Positions 1 through 9,900 of a stretch of DNA of 64,000 nucleotides are shown here, one piece after another; positions within the stretch are counted from its first letter, which is position 1; each line of letters starts with the position of its first letter. Origin of the DNA: Gadus chalcogrammus (lineage: Eukaryota > Chordata > Actinopteri > Gadiformes > Gadidae); contig NC_079424.1 of NCBI RefSeq assembly GCF_026213295.1, positions 12,556,063 to 12,620,062 on the forward strand. The letters run 5' to 3'. The notes below the pieces were generated by a model. That model had not been told where the DNA came from. It saw only the letters and a list, made by a program, of their open reading frames with translations, and made no database searches. The translations under genes were made by a program, and so were the position numbers.

Positions 1-12
1 CCGGTTAGGGAA
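1..12 (+). tRNA. tRNA-Glu 3' end, cut by the window edge
   Basis: The first 12 bases are the 3' T-arm and acceptor end of a tRNA-Glu(CTC) copy, with the same flank as later copies. Array 1 therefore continues leftwards beyond the window. Confidence 0.8.
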
Positions 13-224
13 CACAACATTATAGGTGAAGTCCAAGCTAATCAAAGACGTACCACTGTTATCAACCAATGTCCAAGTATTCAACGGAAAGTTGGATAAC
101 GAAAAAGAGTATACATCCATGTTAAACCTTTGCAGCAAAATGTCAAGAATATGACATTTTCAACATAATTTAGCTGTTAAAAAACTTGCTTTCTGAATGT
201 AACATTGTTTTTTGTGACTACACT

Positions 225-296
225 TCCCTGGTGGTCTAGTCGTTAGGATTCGGCGCTCTCACCGCCGCGGCCCGGGTTCGATTCCCGGTTAGGGAA
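225..296 (+). tRNA. tRNA-Glu(CTC), D-loop G17C variant
   Basis: 72 nt with intact acceptor, anticodon and T stems and a CTC anticodon. Linear position 17, the conserved D-loop G (standard position 18), is C, which should weaken folding. A T run follows within 12 nt. Confidence 0.75.
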
Positions 297-507
297 CATA
301 AATTTTTAGGTGATTTCCCAGCAAATGAAATACGAACCAATGTTTATAACCAATGTCGAAGTATTCAACGGCAAGGTGAAGAACAAAAAAAAGTAGACAT
401 CCATGTTAAACCTTTACAGCGAAATGTCAAGAATATGACATTTTCAACATAATTTAGCTGTTAAAAACCAGCCTTCTCGAAGTCACATTGTTTATTAATA
501 CAACAGC

Positions 508-579
508 TCCCTGGTGGTCTAGTGGTTAGGATTCGGCGCTCTCACCGCCGCGGCCCGGGTTCGATTCCCGGTTAGGGAA
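508..579 (+). tRNA. tRNA-Glu(CTC), intact
   Basis: 72 nt that match vertebrate tRNA-Glu(CTC) apart from T66 in place of C, giving a G6-U66 wobble in the acceptor stem. A box, B box (GGTTCGATTCC) and anticodon CTC are intact. No run of four T follows closely. Confidence 0.9.
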
Positions 580-790
580 CACAAATATTTAGGTGATGTC
601 CCAGCAAATGAAATACGAACCAATGTTTATGACCAATGTCGAAGTATTCAACGGCAAGGTGAAGAACAAAAAAAAGTAGACATCCATGTTAAACCTTTAC
701 AGCGAAATGTCAAGAATATGACATTTTCAACATAATTTAGCTGTTAAAAACCAGCCTTCTGCAAGTCACATTGTTAGTTGTTACAACAGC

Positions 791-862
791 TCCCTGGTGG
801 TCTAGTGATTAGGATTCGGCGCTCTCACCGCCGCGGCCCGGGTTCGATTCCCGGTTAGGGAA
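791..862 (+). tRNA. tRNA-Glu(CTC), D-loop G18A variant
   Basis: Full 72-nt copy with one change against the array consensus: linear G18 (standard 19) to A. Stems, anticodon and B box are intact. Confidence 0.75.
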
Positions 863-1073
863 CACAACATTATAGGTGAAGTCCAAGCTAATCAAAGACG
901 AACCACTGTTATCAACCAATGTCCAAGTATTCAACGTCAAGTTGAATAACGAAAAAAAGTAGACAGCCATGTTTAATCTTTACAGCGAAATGTCAAGAAT
1001 ATGAAATAGATAATATAATTTAGCTGTTAAAAACCAGCCTTCTCAATGTCACATTGTTAATTAATACAACAGC

Positions 1074-1145
1074 TCCCTGGTGGTCTAGTGGTTAGGATTC
1101 GGCGCTCTCACCGCCGCGGCCGGGGTTCGATTCCCGGTTAGGGAA
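1074..1145 (+). tRNA. tRNA-Glu(CTC), T-stem C49G variant
   Basis: Full-length copy in which C49 is G, breaking the C49-G63 pair of the T stem. A TTTT run follows about 8 nt after the gene. Confidence 0.7.
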
Positions 1146-1280
1146 CACAAAATTTTAGGTGATGTCCAAGCAAATGAAATACGAACCAATGTTTATAACC
1201 AATGTCGAAGAATTCAAGTATTCAATTTAGCTGTGAAAAACCAGCCTTCTCAATGTCACATTGTTATTTAACACTACAGC

Positions 1281-1352
1281 TCCCTGGTGGTCTAGTGGTT
1301 AGGATTCGGCGCTCTCACCGCCGCGGCCCGGGTTTGATTCCCGGTTAGGGAA
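1281..1352 (+). pseudogene. tRNA-Glu(CTC) with B-box C55T
   Basis: Full-length with intact stems, but the invariant B-box C (linear 55, standard 56) is T. TFIIIC binding should be reduced. Probably inactive, though the folded body is normal. Confidence 0.6.
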
Positions 1353-1563
1353 CACAACATTATAGGTGAAGTCCAAGCTAATCAAAGACGAACCACTGTT
1401 ATCAACCAATGTCCAAGTATTCAACGTCAAGTTGAATAACGAAAAAAAGTAGACAGCCATGTTAAATCTTTACAGCGCAATGACAAGAATATGAAATTTT
1501 CAACATAATTTAGCTGTTAAAAACCAGCCTTCTGAAAGTCACATCGTTAGTTGTTACTACAGC

Positions 1564-1635
1564 TCCCTGGTGGTCTAGTGGTTAGGATTCGGCGCTCTCA
1601 CCGCCGCGGCCCGGGTTCGATTCCCGGTTAGGGAA
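1564..1635 (+). tRNA. tRNA-Glu(CTC), intact
   Basis: Identical in the 72-nt body to the copy at 508, including T66. All pol III internal promoter positions and the CTC anticodon are intact. Confidence 0.9.
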
Positions 1636-1845
1636 CACATTATTATTAGTGATGTCCAAGCAAATCATTTACAAACCACTGTGTTAAGTGATATCAAAGT
1701 ATGCAACGGCAAAGTGAATAATCAATAAAAGCCGAAATCCATGTTACCCTATTACTGCGAAATGTCAAGAATATGAAATAGATAACTTAATTTAGCTGTT
1801 AAAAACCAGCCTTCTCAAAGTCACATTGTTAGGTAACACTACAGC

Positions 1846-1917
1846 TCCCTGGTGGTCTAGTGGTTAGGATTCGGAGCTCTCACCGCGGTGGCCCGGGTTT
1901 GATTCCCGGTTAGGGAA
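1846..1917 (+). pseudogene. tRNA-Glu(CTC) pseudogene
   Basis: 72 nt with C30A, C42G, C44T and C55T. Two anticodon-stem pairs and the B box are broken. Confidence 0.85.
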
Positions 1918-2128
1918 CACAACATTATAGGTGAAGTCCAAGCTAATCAAAGACGAACCACTGTTATCAACCAATGTCCAAGTATTCAACGTCAAGTTGA
2001 ATAACGAAAAAAAGTAGACAGCCATGTTTAATCTTTACAGCGAAATGTCAAGAATATGAAATAGATAACATAATTTAGCTGTAAAAAACCAGCCTTCTCA
2101 AAGTCACATTGTTATTTAACATAACAGC

Positions 2129-2200
2129 TCCCTGGTGGTCTAGTGGTTAGGATTCGGTGCTCTCACCGCCGCGGCCCGGGTTCGATTCCCGGTTAGGGAA
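2129..2200 (+). tRNA. tRNA-Glu(CTC), C30T variant
   Basis: Only C30T departs from the array consensus, giving a tolerable U-G pair in the anticodon stem. A TTTT run follows about 8 nt downstream. Confidence 0.82.
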
Positions 2201-2335
2201 CATAAAATTTTAGGTGATGTCCAAGCAAATGAAATACGAACCAATGTTTATAACCAATGTCGAAGAATTCAAGTATTGAATTTAGCTGTTAAAAACCAGC
2301 CTTCTCAAAGTCACATTGTTATTTAACACTACAGC

Positions 2336-2406
2336 TCCCTGGTGTCTAGTGGTTAGGATTCGGCGCTCTCACCGCCGCGGCCCGGGTTTGATTCCCGGTT
2401 AGGGAA
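2336..2406 (+). pseudogene. tRNA-Glu(CTC) pseudogene, 1-nt deletion
   Basis: 71 nt. One G of the GGTGGTC segment at the start of the A box is deleted, and the B-box C55 is T. Confidence 0.8.
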
Positions 2407-2617
2407 CACAACATTATAGGTGAAGTCCAAGCTAATCAAAGACGAACCACTGTTATCAACCAATGTCCAAGTATTCAACGTCAAGTTGAATAACGAAAAA
2501 AAGTAGACAGCCATGTTAAATCTTTACAGCGCAATGACAAGAATATGAAATTTTCAACATAATTTAGCTGTTAAAAACCAGCCTTCTGAAAGTCACATTG
2601 TTATTTGATACTACAAC

Positions 2618-2689
2618 TCCCTGGTGGTCTAGTGCTTAGGATTCGGCGCTCTCAACGCCGCGGCCCGGGTGTGATTCCCGGTTAGGGAA
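2618..2689 (+). pseudogene. tRNA-Glu(CTC) pseudogene
   Basis: 72 nt with G18C, C38A, T54G and C55T. Both the D loop and the B box are damaged. Confidence 0.85.
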
Positions 2690-2901
2690 CACAAGTTGTT
2701 AGGTGATGTCCAAGCAAATCAAATACGAACGACTGTTGTCAACCAATGTCCATGTGTTCAACGGCATGTTGAATAAAGAAAAAAAGTAGACATCCATGTT
2801 AAACCTTTACAGCGAAATGTCAAGAAAAAGAAATTTTCAACATAATTTAGCTGTTAAAAAACTTGCTTTCTCAATGTAACATTGTTTATTGGGGCTACAG
2901 C

Positions 2902-2973
2902 TCCATGGTGGTCTAGTGGTTAAGATTCGGCGCTCTCACCGCCGCGGCCCGGGTTCGATTCCCGGTTAGGGAA
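2902..2973 (+). tRNA. tRNA-Glu(CTC), last copy of array 1, two changes
   Basis: 72 nt with C4A (breaks the C4-G68 acceptor pair) and G22A. The B box and anticodon are intact. Array 1 ends here: the repeated flank stops about 9 nt after the gene. Confidence 0.6.
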
Positions 2974-3927
2974 CACAACATTACCCATCACCCCCCTACC
3001 TTTGGCCCGTCCTGGGGGATGTGAAGGCGATGGAGGACATGCTGGGAGAAGGCCCTCAACATCCCCTCCGTGTGACACTCAGAGATCTGGAACACAAGCA
3101 CAAGCCTATTTATAGACAGATGTCTGGATTGTGAGTCAAACCGGAACACATTACATTGTTAGCTCAACACCTATACCTCAACAAATGTTTTCAGAGACCG
3201 AATATGGTCAGGATGCTGACGTGAAGGGGGGAGTGGCTTAATTGCTGGGAAAGAAGCAGCTGTGGCTGGTGAGCTTGACACACATTGTTTGTCCTTTACC
3301 TTAGTAAAGGACATACAATGTGTCCTTTACCTCATTGAATATACATCACATATTTACTGATGTATGCTTGGCTCTCCCTCCCATAGTGAGACTGGGTTTG
3401 TCGTCAGAGGAATCCTGGGGAACACCTAATACAGTGGGGGCCTGACAGCTGAGTCTGCAGCCACACTATTAGCCCCATGCTCACCGATTCAATCCCAGAT
3501 ATGTTTTACTTCCCCCTCACACCAATTCTATGAATACATGCAGGACTATGTCTATAAACATGACTCAACTGGAGGCAGCAATAATGAGCCTCCTTCACAC
3601 ATTCTAAAGATGTCAGCTTTACACAAAAAACCTTGGAATTAACCTTTAAATGACATGACCAGTAGTCTGGGGTTTTAAATACATAGCATAAACAGTTTGT
3701 CCCGAAAATTGCCTGTTTATGGACAAAGAAAACAATGGCCTGAAACAAGGAAGAAAGCAGTCTGATAAATTGTGTTTGATATAGAAGTAACACAAATCCT
3801 GGGTTACTGGGTTCAAAACAAAAGTGATAAATGACAACATTCCCTGTATCCATATAAATGTATACATGCAAGTCATTCTGAATATCTCTGTCTCTCTCTG
3901 TCTCTCTCTCCCATTCTGGTAACTTAC

Positions 3928-3999
3928 CAGAGGAGTGTTGTAAAACAGACCATGTCTCATCCTGGGGAGGAGGGAAAAGATGGCGTCTTTGAAGCACAC
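3928..3999 (-). CDS. eogt: eogt coding exon 9 (last in window)
   Basis: 24 codons in phase 0, [19 protein letters not shown] then YNTPL, with donor GTAAGT. The following exon (human ISGCQNTGLFRAF) is not found between here and position 1, so the next intron is at least 3.9 kb and contains tRNA array 1. Confidence 0.93.
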
Positions 4000-6900
4000 C
4001 TACCAGTAGGAATAGGAAACAGGATGATTAGCAAGTGTTTCTCTGTGTGCTATGAATAGGAAGTCAACTGTGCATTTTTTTTTACAAAAAAAAAACATAA
4101 TAAATGATATAACTCAGAAAGTAGATAGTTGTTCCAGTAGCCACACTCCTATTCCATCTGTAGTCAATGTGATTCATAATATTGAAGTGTTACAATAACA
4201 ATCACGAGCTCATTGATTAAAATGTCATATACCTTTTTAAGCATCATTCCTCGTAAACGTGACCAGTAGCTCTGAATCACTAAAATAGTTTCAAAGAACT
4301 CTAGCAGATGTGTATTTACCCGCTTTGAATCGTAGATCTTAAGATGGATGATGTCATAGTCTGAGAAGGCTTTCCATGTTTCAGCAAACAGATCTCCATA
4401 CGTATGAAAACTCTGAAAAGCATTGTTCAATATATCAACATATCTCAGTCACAAAGCAACCACGTTCAGAATAAGTTGCCTGTAAATCTTTTAACTGTCA
4501 TTTCCTCTGCATTAGAGCTGGCCTGATGCAGTTTAAAGGTCCCATGACATGCTATTTTATGTATTCTTTAATATAGGTATTAGTGGGCAACTAACACAGT
4601 ATTCAAAGATGTTCCCGAAATTCAGCCGTGGTGCAGAGTTACAGCCACTCCGAGCCAGTCGCACATTGAGCTTCCCCTAAATGGGCTGTTTTGGTGTCTG
4701 TAGCTATAATGCAAATGAGGAGGAGCATGGCGGGTCAAGGAGGAGGGTGGGGGTGTGGCCCTGAGCAGCTTGCAGCCACGGTACCATGCGCTCTGTTTAC
4801 AGTGGATATATCGCAATGGCGAGGCGCACACAGCCTTTAGCCGTGTTCTGTAAATAGCTGGAGCTCTATATCTAAATATTATCATATAGCCTACATAGAT
4901 ATCTATATCATATAACATATATTAATCGAGTACTCGTTTAATCAAATCTATTTTTAGAATGCAACGGATCTGCAGCAGGAATAGGCCTTATGATGAACGG
5001 CCATATTACCAACCAAGCATGTAATGCTTATTCTCCATCAAAACAGTCAGAGTTATCAGAGTATTCATTATTTATTTTTGCAAACGTTCAAAACACATTT
5101 TCCTTACAAAAATAAATATGCGTCTCACAATTTAAATCACGTTGAACGGTTTAAAAAAAACAAAAACGAAACAAGTAGCCTAACCATTGCAAATAATTTA
5201 AAGCTGCAAATAAAACGGCAGCAAATGAACTAAAAAAATACTCAGCGTTGTGATCTTCTCTACACGTCCGGGATTACAGCTGCGTCTTGCGGCGGTGAAA
5301 ATAGCCGACACACTTGGTTGCTGCGGGTCTGCTTTCCCGAACTCACCGTTGTGTTTCAGGAGCATATGTTGCCGCATAGTACTTGTAGTACTCTGGTAGC
5401 TCGATTTCGCTTGACATATTTTACATTTCAACTTATGATCTCCTATTACTTTAAAGTCGCACAGAAAATTCATACTTTTGCTTCAGAAAACTTTGTTTGT
5501 GTGTGTATATGCAAACTCGAGTTTGCCTGTCCAGCAACCGAGTTCATTTGTAACGAGGAGTACTCGAGTAATCGATTCCTCACGCCCATCCCTAATATCT
5601 ATATCATATAATACATATTATCACGGCCAAAAGCTGTGGGCGCCTCCAGACGATATTATGAATCACAAACAACTTTGTGGGGTTCTGCGACGTCTCTGGT
5701 TCTTCCACTTTCACATCAATCTGAAGTAGACTGAACCGCGCTCTGCCTGCTGCCCGCTGCCCGCTGCCGGGCGGTGGTGCTTCGCGTCGATGGTGCCCCG
5801 CGGCAACCGGCGGCATGTCGCAGTTCATGTACTTCAGCGAGTCAAAGCCAAAGTTCCTTTCCCCCCAATTCCTTCTCAACCATGGCTCAGATAACCCCCA
5901 CTACAGTCTCGTTGTGGAAATACAAGAGACGTCAAAGAACCGACAAGAAACACTTGCATTACAGTGTGTGTATTCACACACACACATGTGGCGCTCGCAC
6001 GGTCGTGTCTCATTGGCGGGCCAACGTCTCTGGGCGGGCCAGGCAGAGTAAGGGGAGGAGCTTAGATGCTTTGTGACGACATACCTAAAGACATTCCAAA
6101 TCAGCGCGCTTGAGCCTCCGTTCTTTCAAAGGCGAGCAGAACAGCTAGTGCTCGTTTTACACCAAACGCAAGTTTTAGCCACTGGGGGACCATAGGCAGA
6201 CTAGGGGAACTCATATTTATGTTAGAAAACCTCATAAAGTGAGATTTTCATGTCATGGGACCTTTAATCATCAGCCATCTTTAACAAACCCTGAATCCAG
6301 GGGAGAGTGTGAGGGACCCACCGTGTCCCACATGAGGAGGTTGATGTCTCGGCTGAAGGAGTTGTTGATGTGCTGGGAGACGTACAGGTTGACAAAGTCA
6401 CAAAAGTGGTGGTACATGTTCACTCCTACAAGAACAAAGAGACATAATGGGTTTCCACCTGCAACTGGATGTGAACACCTTATACATTGAGTGTACATAA
6501 ATGTACAAAAATAAAGCAGAAGTAAAGTATAATTTTAACCAGGAGAAGTCTCATTGAGATTAGAAATCTCTTTTACTTTTAACCAGGAGAAGTCTCATTG
6601 AGATTAGAAATCTCTTTTACAAGAGAGCCCTGTCCATAATGTACACCCGTGTATAAAAAGGCACTGTGCTTCCAGTTTGATTTCAAGCCCAAAAGCTACA
6701 CCGTAAGGTTGTGTGTTTGAATGCGTTATCCAATACGCCCCATTCTCTGAACTAAACCCCAGAGGTAAGGAGGTGTGTACCAGCGTCCAGCTTCATGAAC
6801 ACAGTGGGTTTTTCAATGACCAGGTCACATAGCCCATCGTCTATAGGCTGAAGGTCCAGCTCCGTGTACGTCTGCAGTTCTGCATACCTTCAGGATAGGG

Positions 6901-9900
6901 ATCATATAGGGACAGGGATTAGTTATGTTTTGTTATTAACTGTACAGAATAAAGATGGATGATACTGGACCTGCTCGACTGGAAGCGCAGCACGGCTGGG
7001 CTTTCCATTTCAATTATAGCCAGGCTACCCGCTTGAATGTGTGGGTTTAACAGATGAAGCGCTGGTCTTGAGTATATGAGAAGACCTCAACACACACGTT
7101 TGGTGCTTTAGATTAAAACTTACCGTATAATGTCATTCATTCATGTAAGAGATTTGGGTTCTTTTAGACGACTGAAACAAACACAATGTTTTCCCAGAAG
7201 ATGAACTCAAGTTTGATGTTCAATGTTTTTGCTTCCTAATCTCGAACGCTCATTGAGAGCCGACTTACCTCAGATCAGTATTGTTAACACGTTAGACAAA
7301 GTTTCACACACATTTCCTCAGATGCCACATGCTATTAGGAAAAAGAATTAGCAGCGATCTGTGAAACTTCAGTCACTGTCCAATATCATGTTTTTTTGTC
7401 CATACCAAGACCATTCCGAAGGAAATCTGTCCTACCTCAATGAGCCATTTGTTTTGTTCCAAGAGAATAACTTCCAGACGGGGAACTTCAATTGACCCTT
7501 CATTATCCTTTCTAATTAGGCTTGTATAGGATTTAATAAACAATAAAGAATCAAGCTGTTGAGACCCATCGACATACACCAGTGACCAGGGCGGTCACAA
7601 ATATACTGACTTATAACACTAATTTAGCAAACTAACAATCAACTACTCAAGTGAATGGCCTCTGTTTGTGTGTGTTTGTATGTATGTCATTCACATATCT
7701 CGACATCTGTTCATCTGATCTAATTCACACTTGGGCCGTGTACTGCCGGGGACCTAAGGAAGTGCATTGTCTACATATTTGGAAACAAGGCACGCTATTA
7801 ATAAACTTTGAAAAAAAACAGCAACCAGCGTGGCTCTGTGAAGCAGCGGGGGCAGGGCTTCAGTTCACTTGGTCACTGTACTTGGAGTCTCTGTATGTCT
7901 GTATGTCCCTCAGTTCCCATCGACAACCGTTCAGTTGATTGACTTCCCAGTGGACTGGTGTTTTGCTGGGAAAGGTAGGGCAGTGACCACTGGGAAGTTG
8001 TATGAATCAGTGGCCCTCGAGAAAGCTGCAAGCAGAAATACGGGAGGCCAAGCAAACGGACCTTTCTGAACAGGCACGTTTTGAACGGGGACTGTACTTG
8101 TATTTATGATGAAGAGAATGCCAATGGCACACAACATACTTTAAATCTCTGGGTTCCATTCATTTTTGGTTTCCAGAAGGTGTTTGGCCGAAAAGGTTTT
8201 GTTTTAGTAAGTCAAGACTATCTGTTAAACAAAATCACTTCTCCACTTTCTCTCTTTAAGGCGGGAAGACATTTTTAGTACTCTATTTAACCCACTTGTT
8301 TTTTCTATTTGACTGTTGATATGCAAGTTTCCTTTGTAGTCATTGTACTAAGTCATTGCAAAGCAATGGTTCAGAATTAACATACAAAAGAGGTGATGAT
8401 ATGAACTGACCTATTTGGCAACATTTTATGATGATGAAGTTCAAATGTGTTGGAACTGAGAGAGGCAAAGAGTGCAGTTTAAAGACATATTCCAATGCAA
8501 ATAGACAGTTCATCGGCTTCCTCTTCAGAAATGATTCCAGGCTACCAGTCAGTTATGCAGAGAGACTAATTAAAAACCAATATTCCTACATCCCACCTAT
8601 TCTAAGTTAAATGATACCAGCTCTCTAAAATAGGCTCAAGAGTTCCCTGGTGGTCTTGTGGTTAGGATTCGGGGGTCTCACCGCCGCGGCCCGCTTTCGA
8701 TTCCAGGTATAGGAACTCAACTATATTAGTGATGTCCCAGCAAATCAAATACAAACCACTGTTTTTAGTGATATCAAAGTATTCAACAGCAATGTGAATA
8801 ATGAAAAAAAACAGTCCTTAACCAAACTAGCTTTCAATATAATCCTCTTACACAAACCTGACTTGAACAGCTAATGTTAAGTGAGGTCTAAATGGAGTAC
8901 TGCAAATGAAACATATATTTTAGACACACCAAATTCCGAAATCATGTAGTTGAGCTAATTCTGTCTGAATTAAATGTAAATTATTTGAAAATAACCACAA
9001 ATTTCTGCCAGAAAATGCAGGTTGGTGATGCAGACTAATGAATGACCAACAGTCATACATCCCTCCAATTTCTGGTCTCCTGGTTTTTGACCAGTGGTTG
9101 GAATTGACACTCGCGCATCCAGTCCGGGATCGATTCCCCGACAGAGAACCATGTATGTATGTAACTTTCTGAATAATGGTTTCCGGTCCTGAGAGATTGA
9201 TACTATGACTTTTCAGCAAATTCACAATATGGTGGCAAGACCTCTGAAAAACCTTAATAGTACAAGCTTCAGCTAGTATAGACAAGCCTGAACTAATAGT
9301 ACCGTATGTCAATCTCATTATACACTTTCTCGTATTCATGATCCCATATTCAAACATAGCTAAATTCAGCCTTTATCTGCCAAGTTGAATGTCTAAGGTG
9401 CATCATCCACTGTATTCCAGGAGTGTATAGTGAGGGGGGAGTACCCTAGCTGAGTTAACTGAGGCAGTATTACATCACACATATCCCTGTCTAGTCAGCT
9501 GTCAGAACGTCACACATTGTATAGAAATAGTGCACTGTCCCTAAAACCATTAGTCCCTGGTGGTCTAGTGGTTAGGATTCGGCGCTCTCACCGCCGCGGC
9601 CCGGGTTCGATTCCCGGTCAGGGAACTAACCTTTATGTCTCACTGTCGAAAACTGGCTGTTCCTATATTCCTGTTACCCAAATTTAACCTGACCGCTTAT
9701 GTTTAGCAAAGTCTATACAGAGAAATTAAATTGAATCATGGTTCTCTAGTAATCAAATTCTAAAAACATGTAGTTGAGCATGACTCAACTACAAATTAAA
9801 GCAAATTAAATGAAACAAATATGAATTTAACTCTGGATATTATGTGAACCTGACAGGAATATATTCAGAAAATCAACGTCATCTTCGGAAATGTTTCAGT

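Larger units (their letters stand above)
1..2985 (+). repeat. Tandem array 1 of tRNA-Glu(CTC) units
   Basis: Eleven spaced copies plus one cut by the edge. Start-to-start distances are 283, 283, 283, 207, 283, 282, 283, 207, 282 and 284 bp. Spacers come in two main flavours: one begins CATTATAGGTGAAG, the other AATTTTAGGTGATG. The 207-bp units are internally deleted spacers. The array lies antisense in an eogt intron. Confidence 0.92.

Noticed and set aside
1..2973. CRISPR-like array (regular repeats and spacers)
   Set aside because: The repeats are 72-nt tRNA-Glu genes with a cloverleaf and the spacers are homologous to each other. The genome is a vertebrate.
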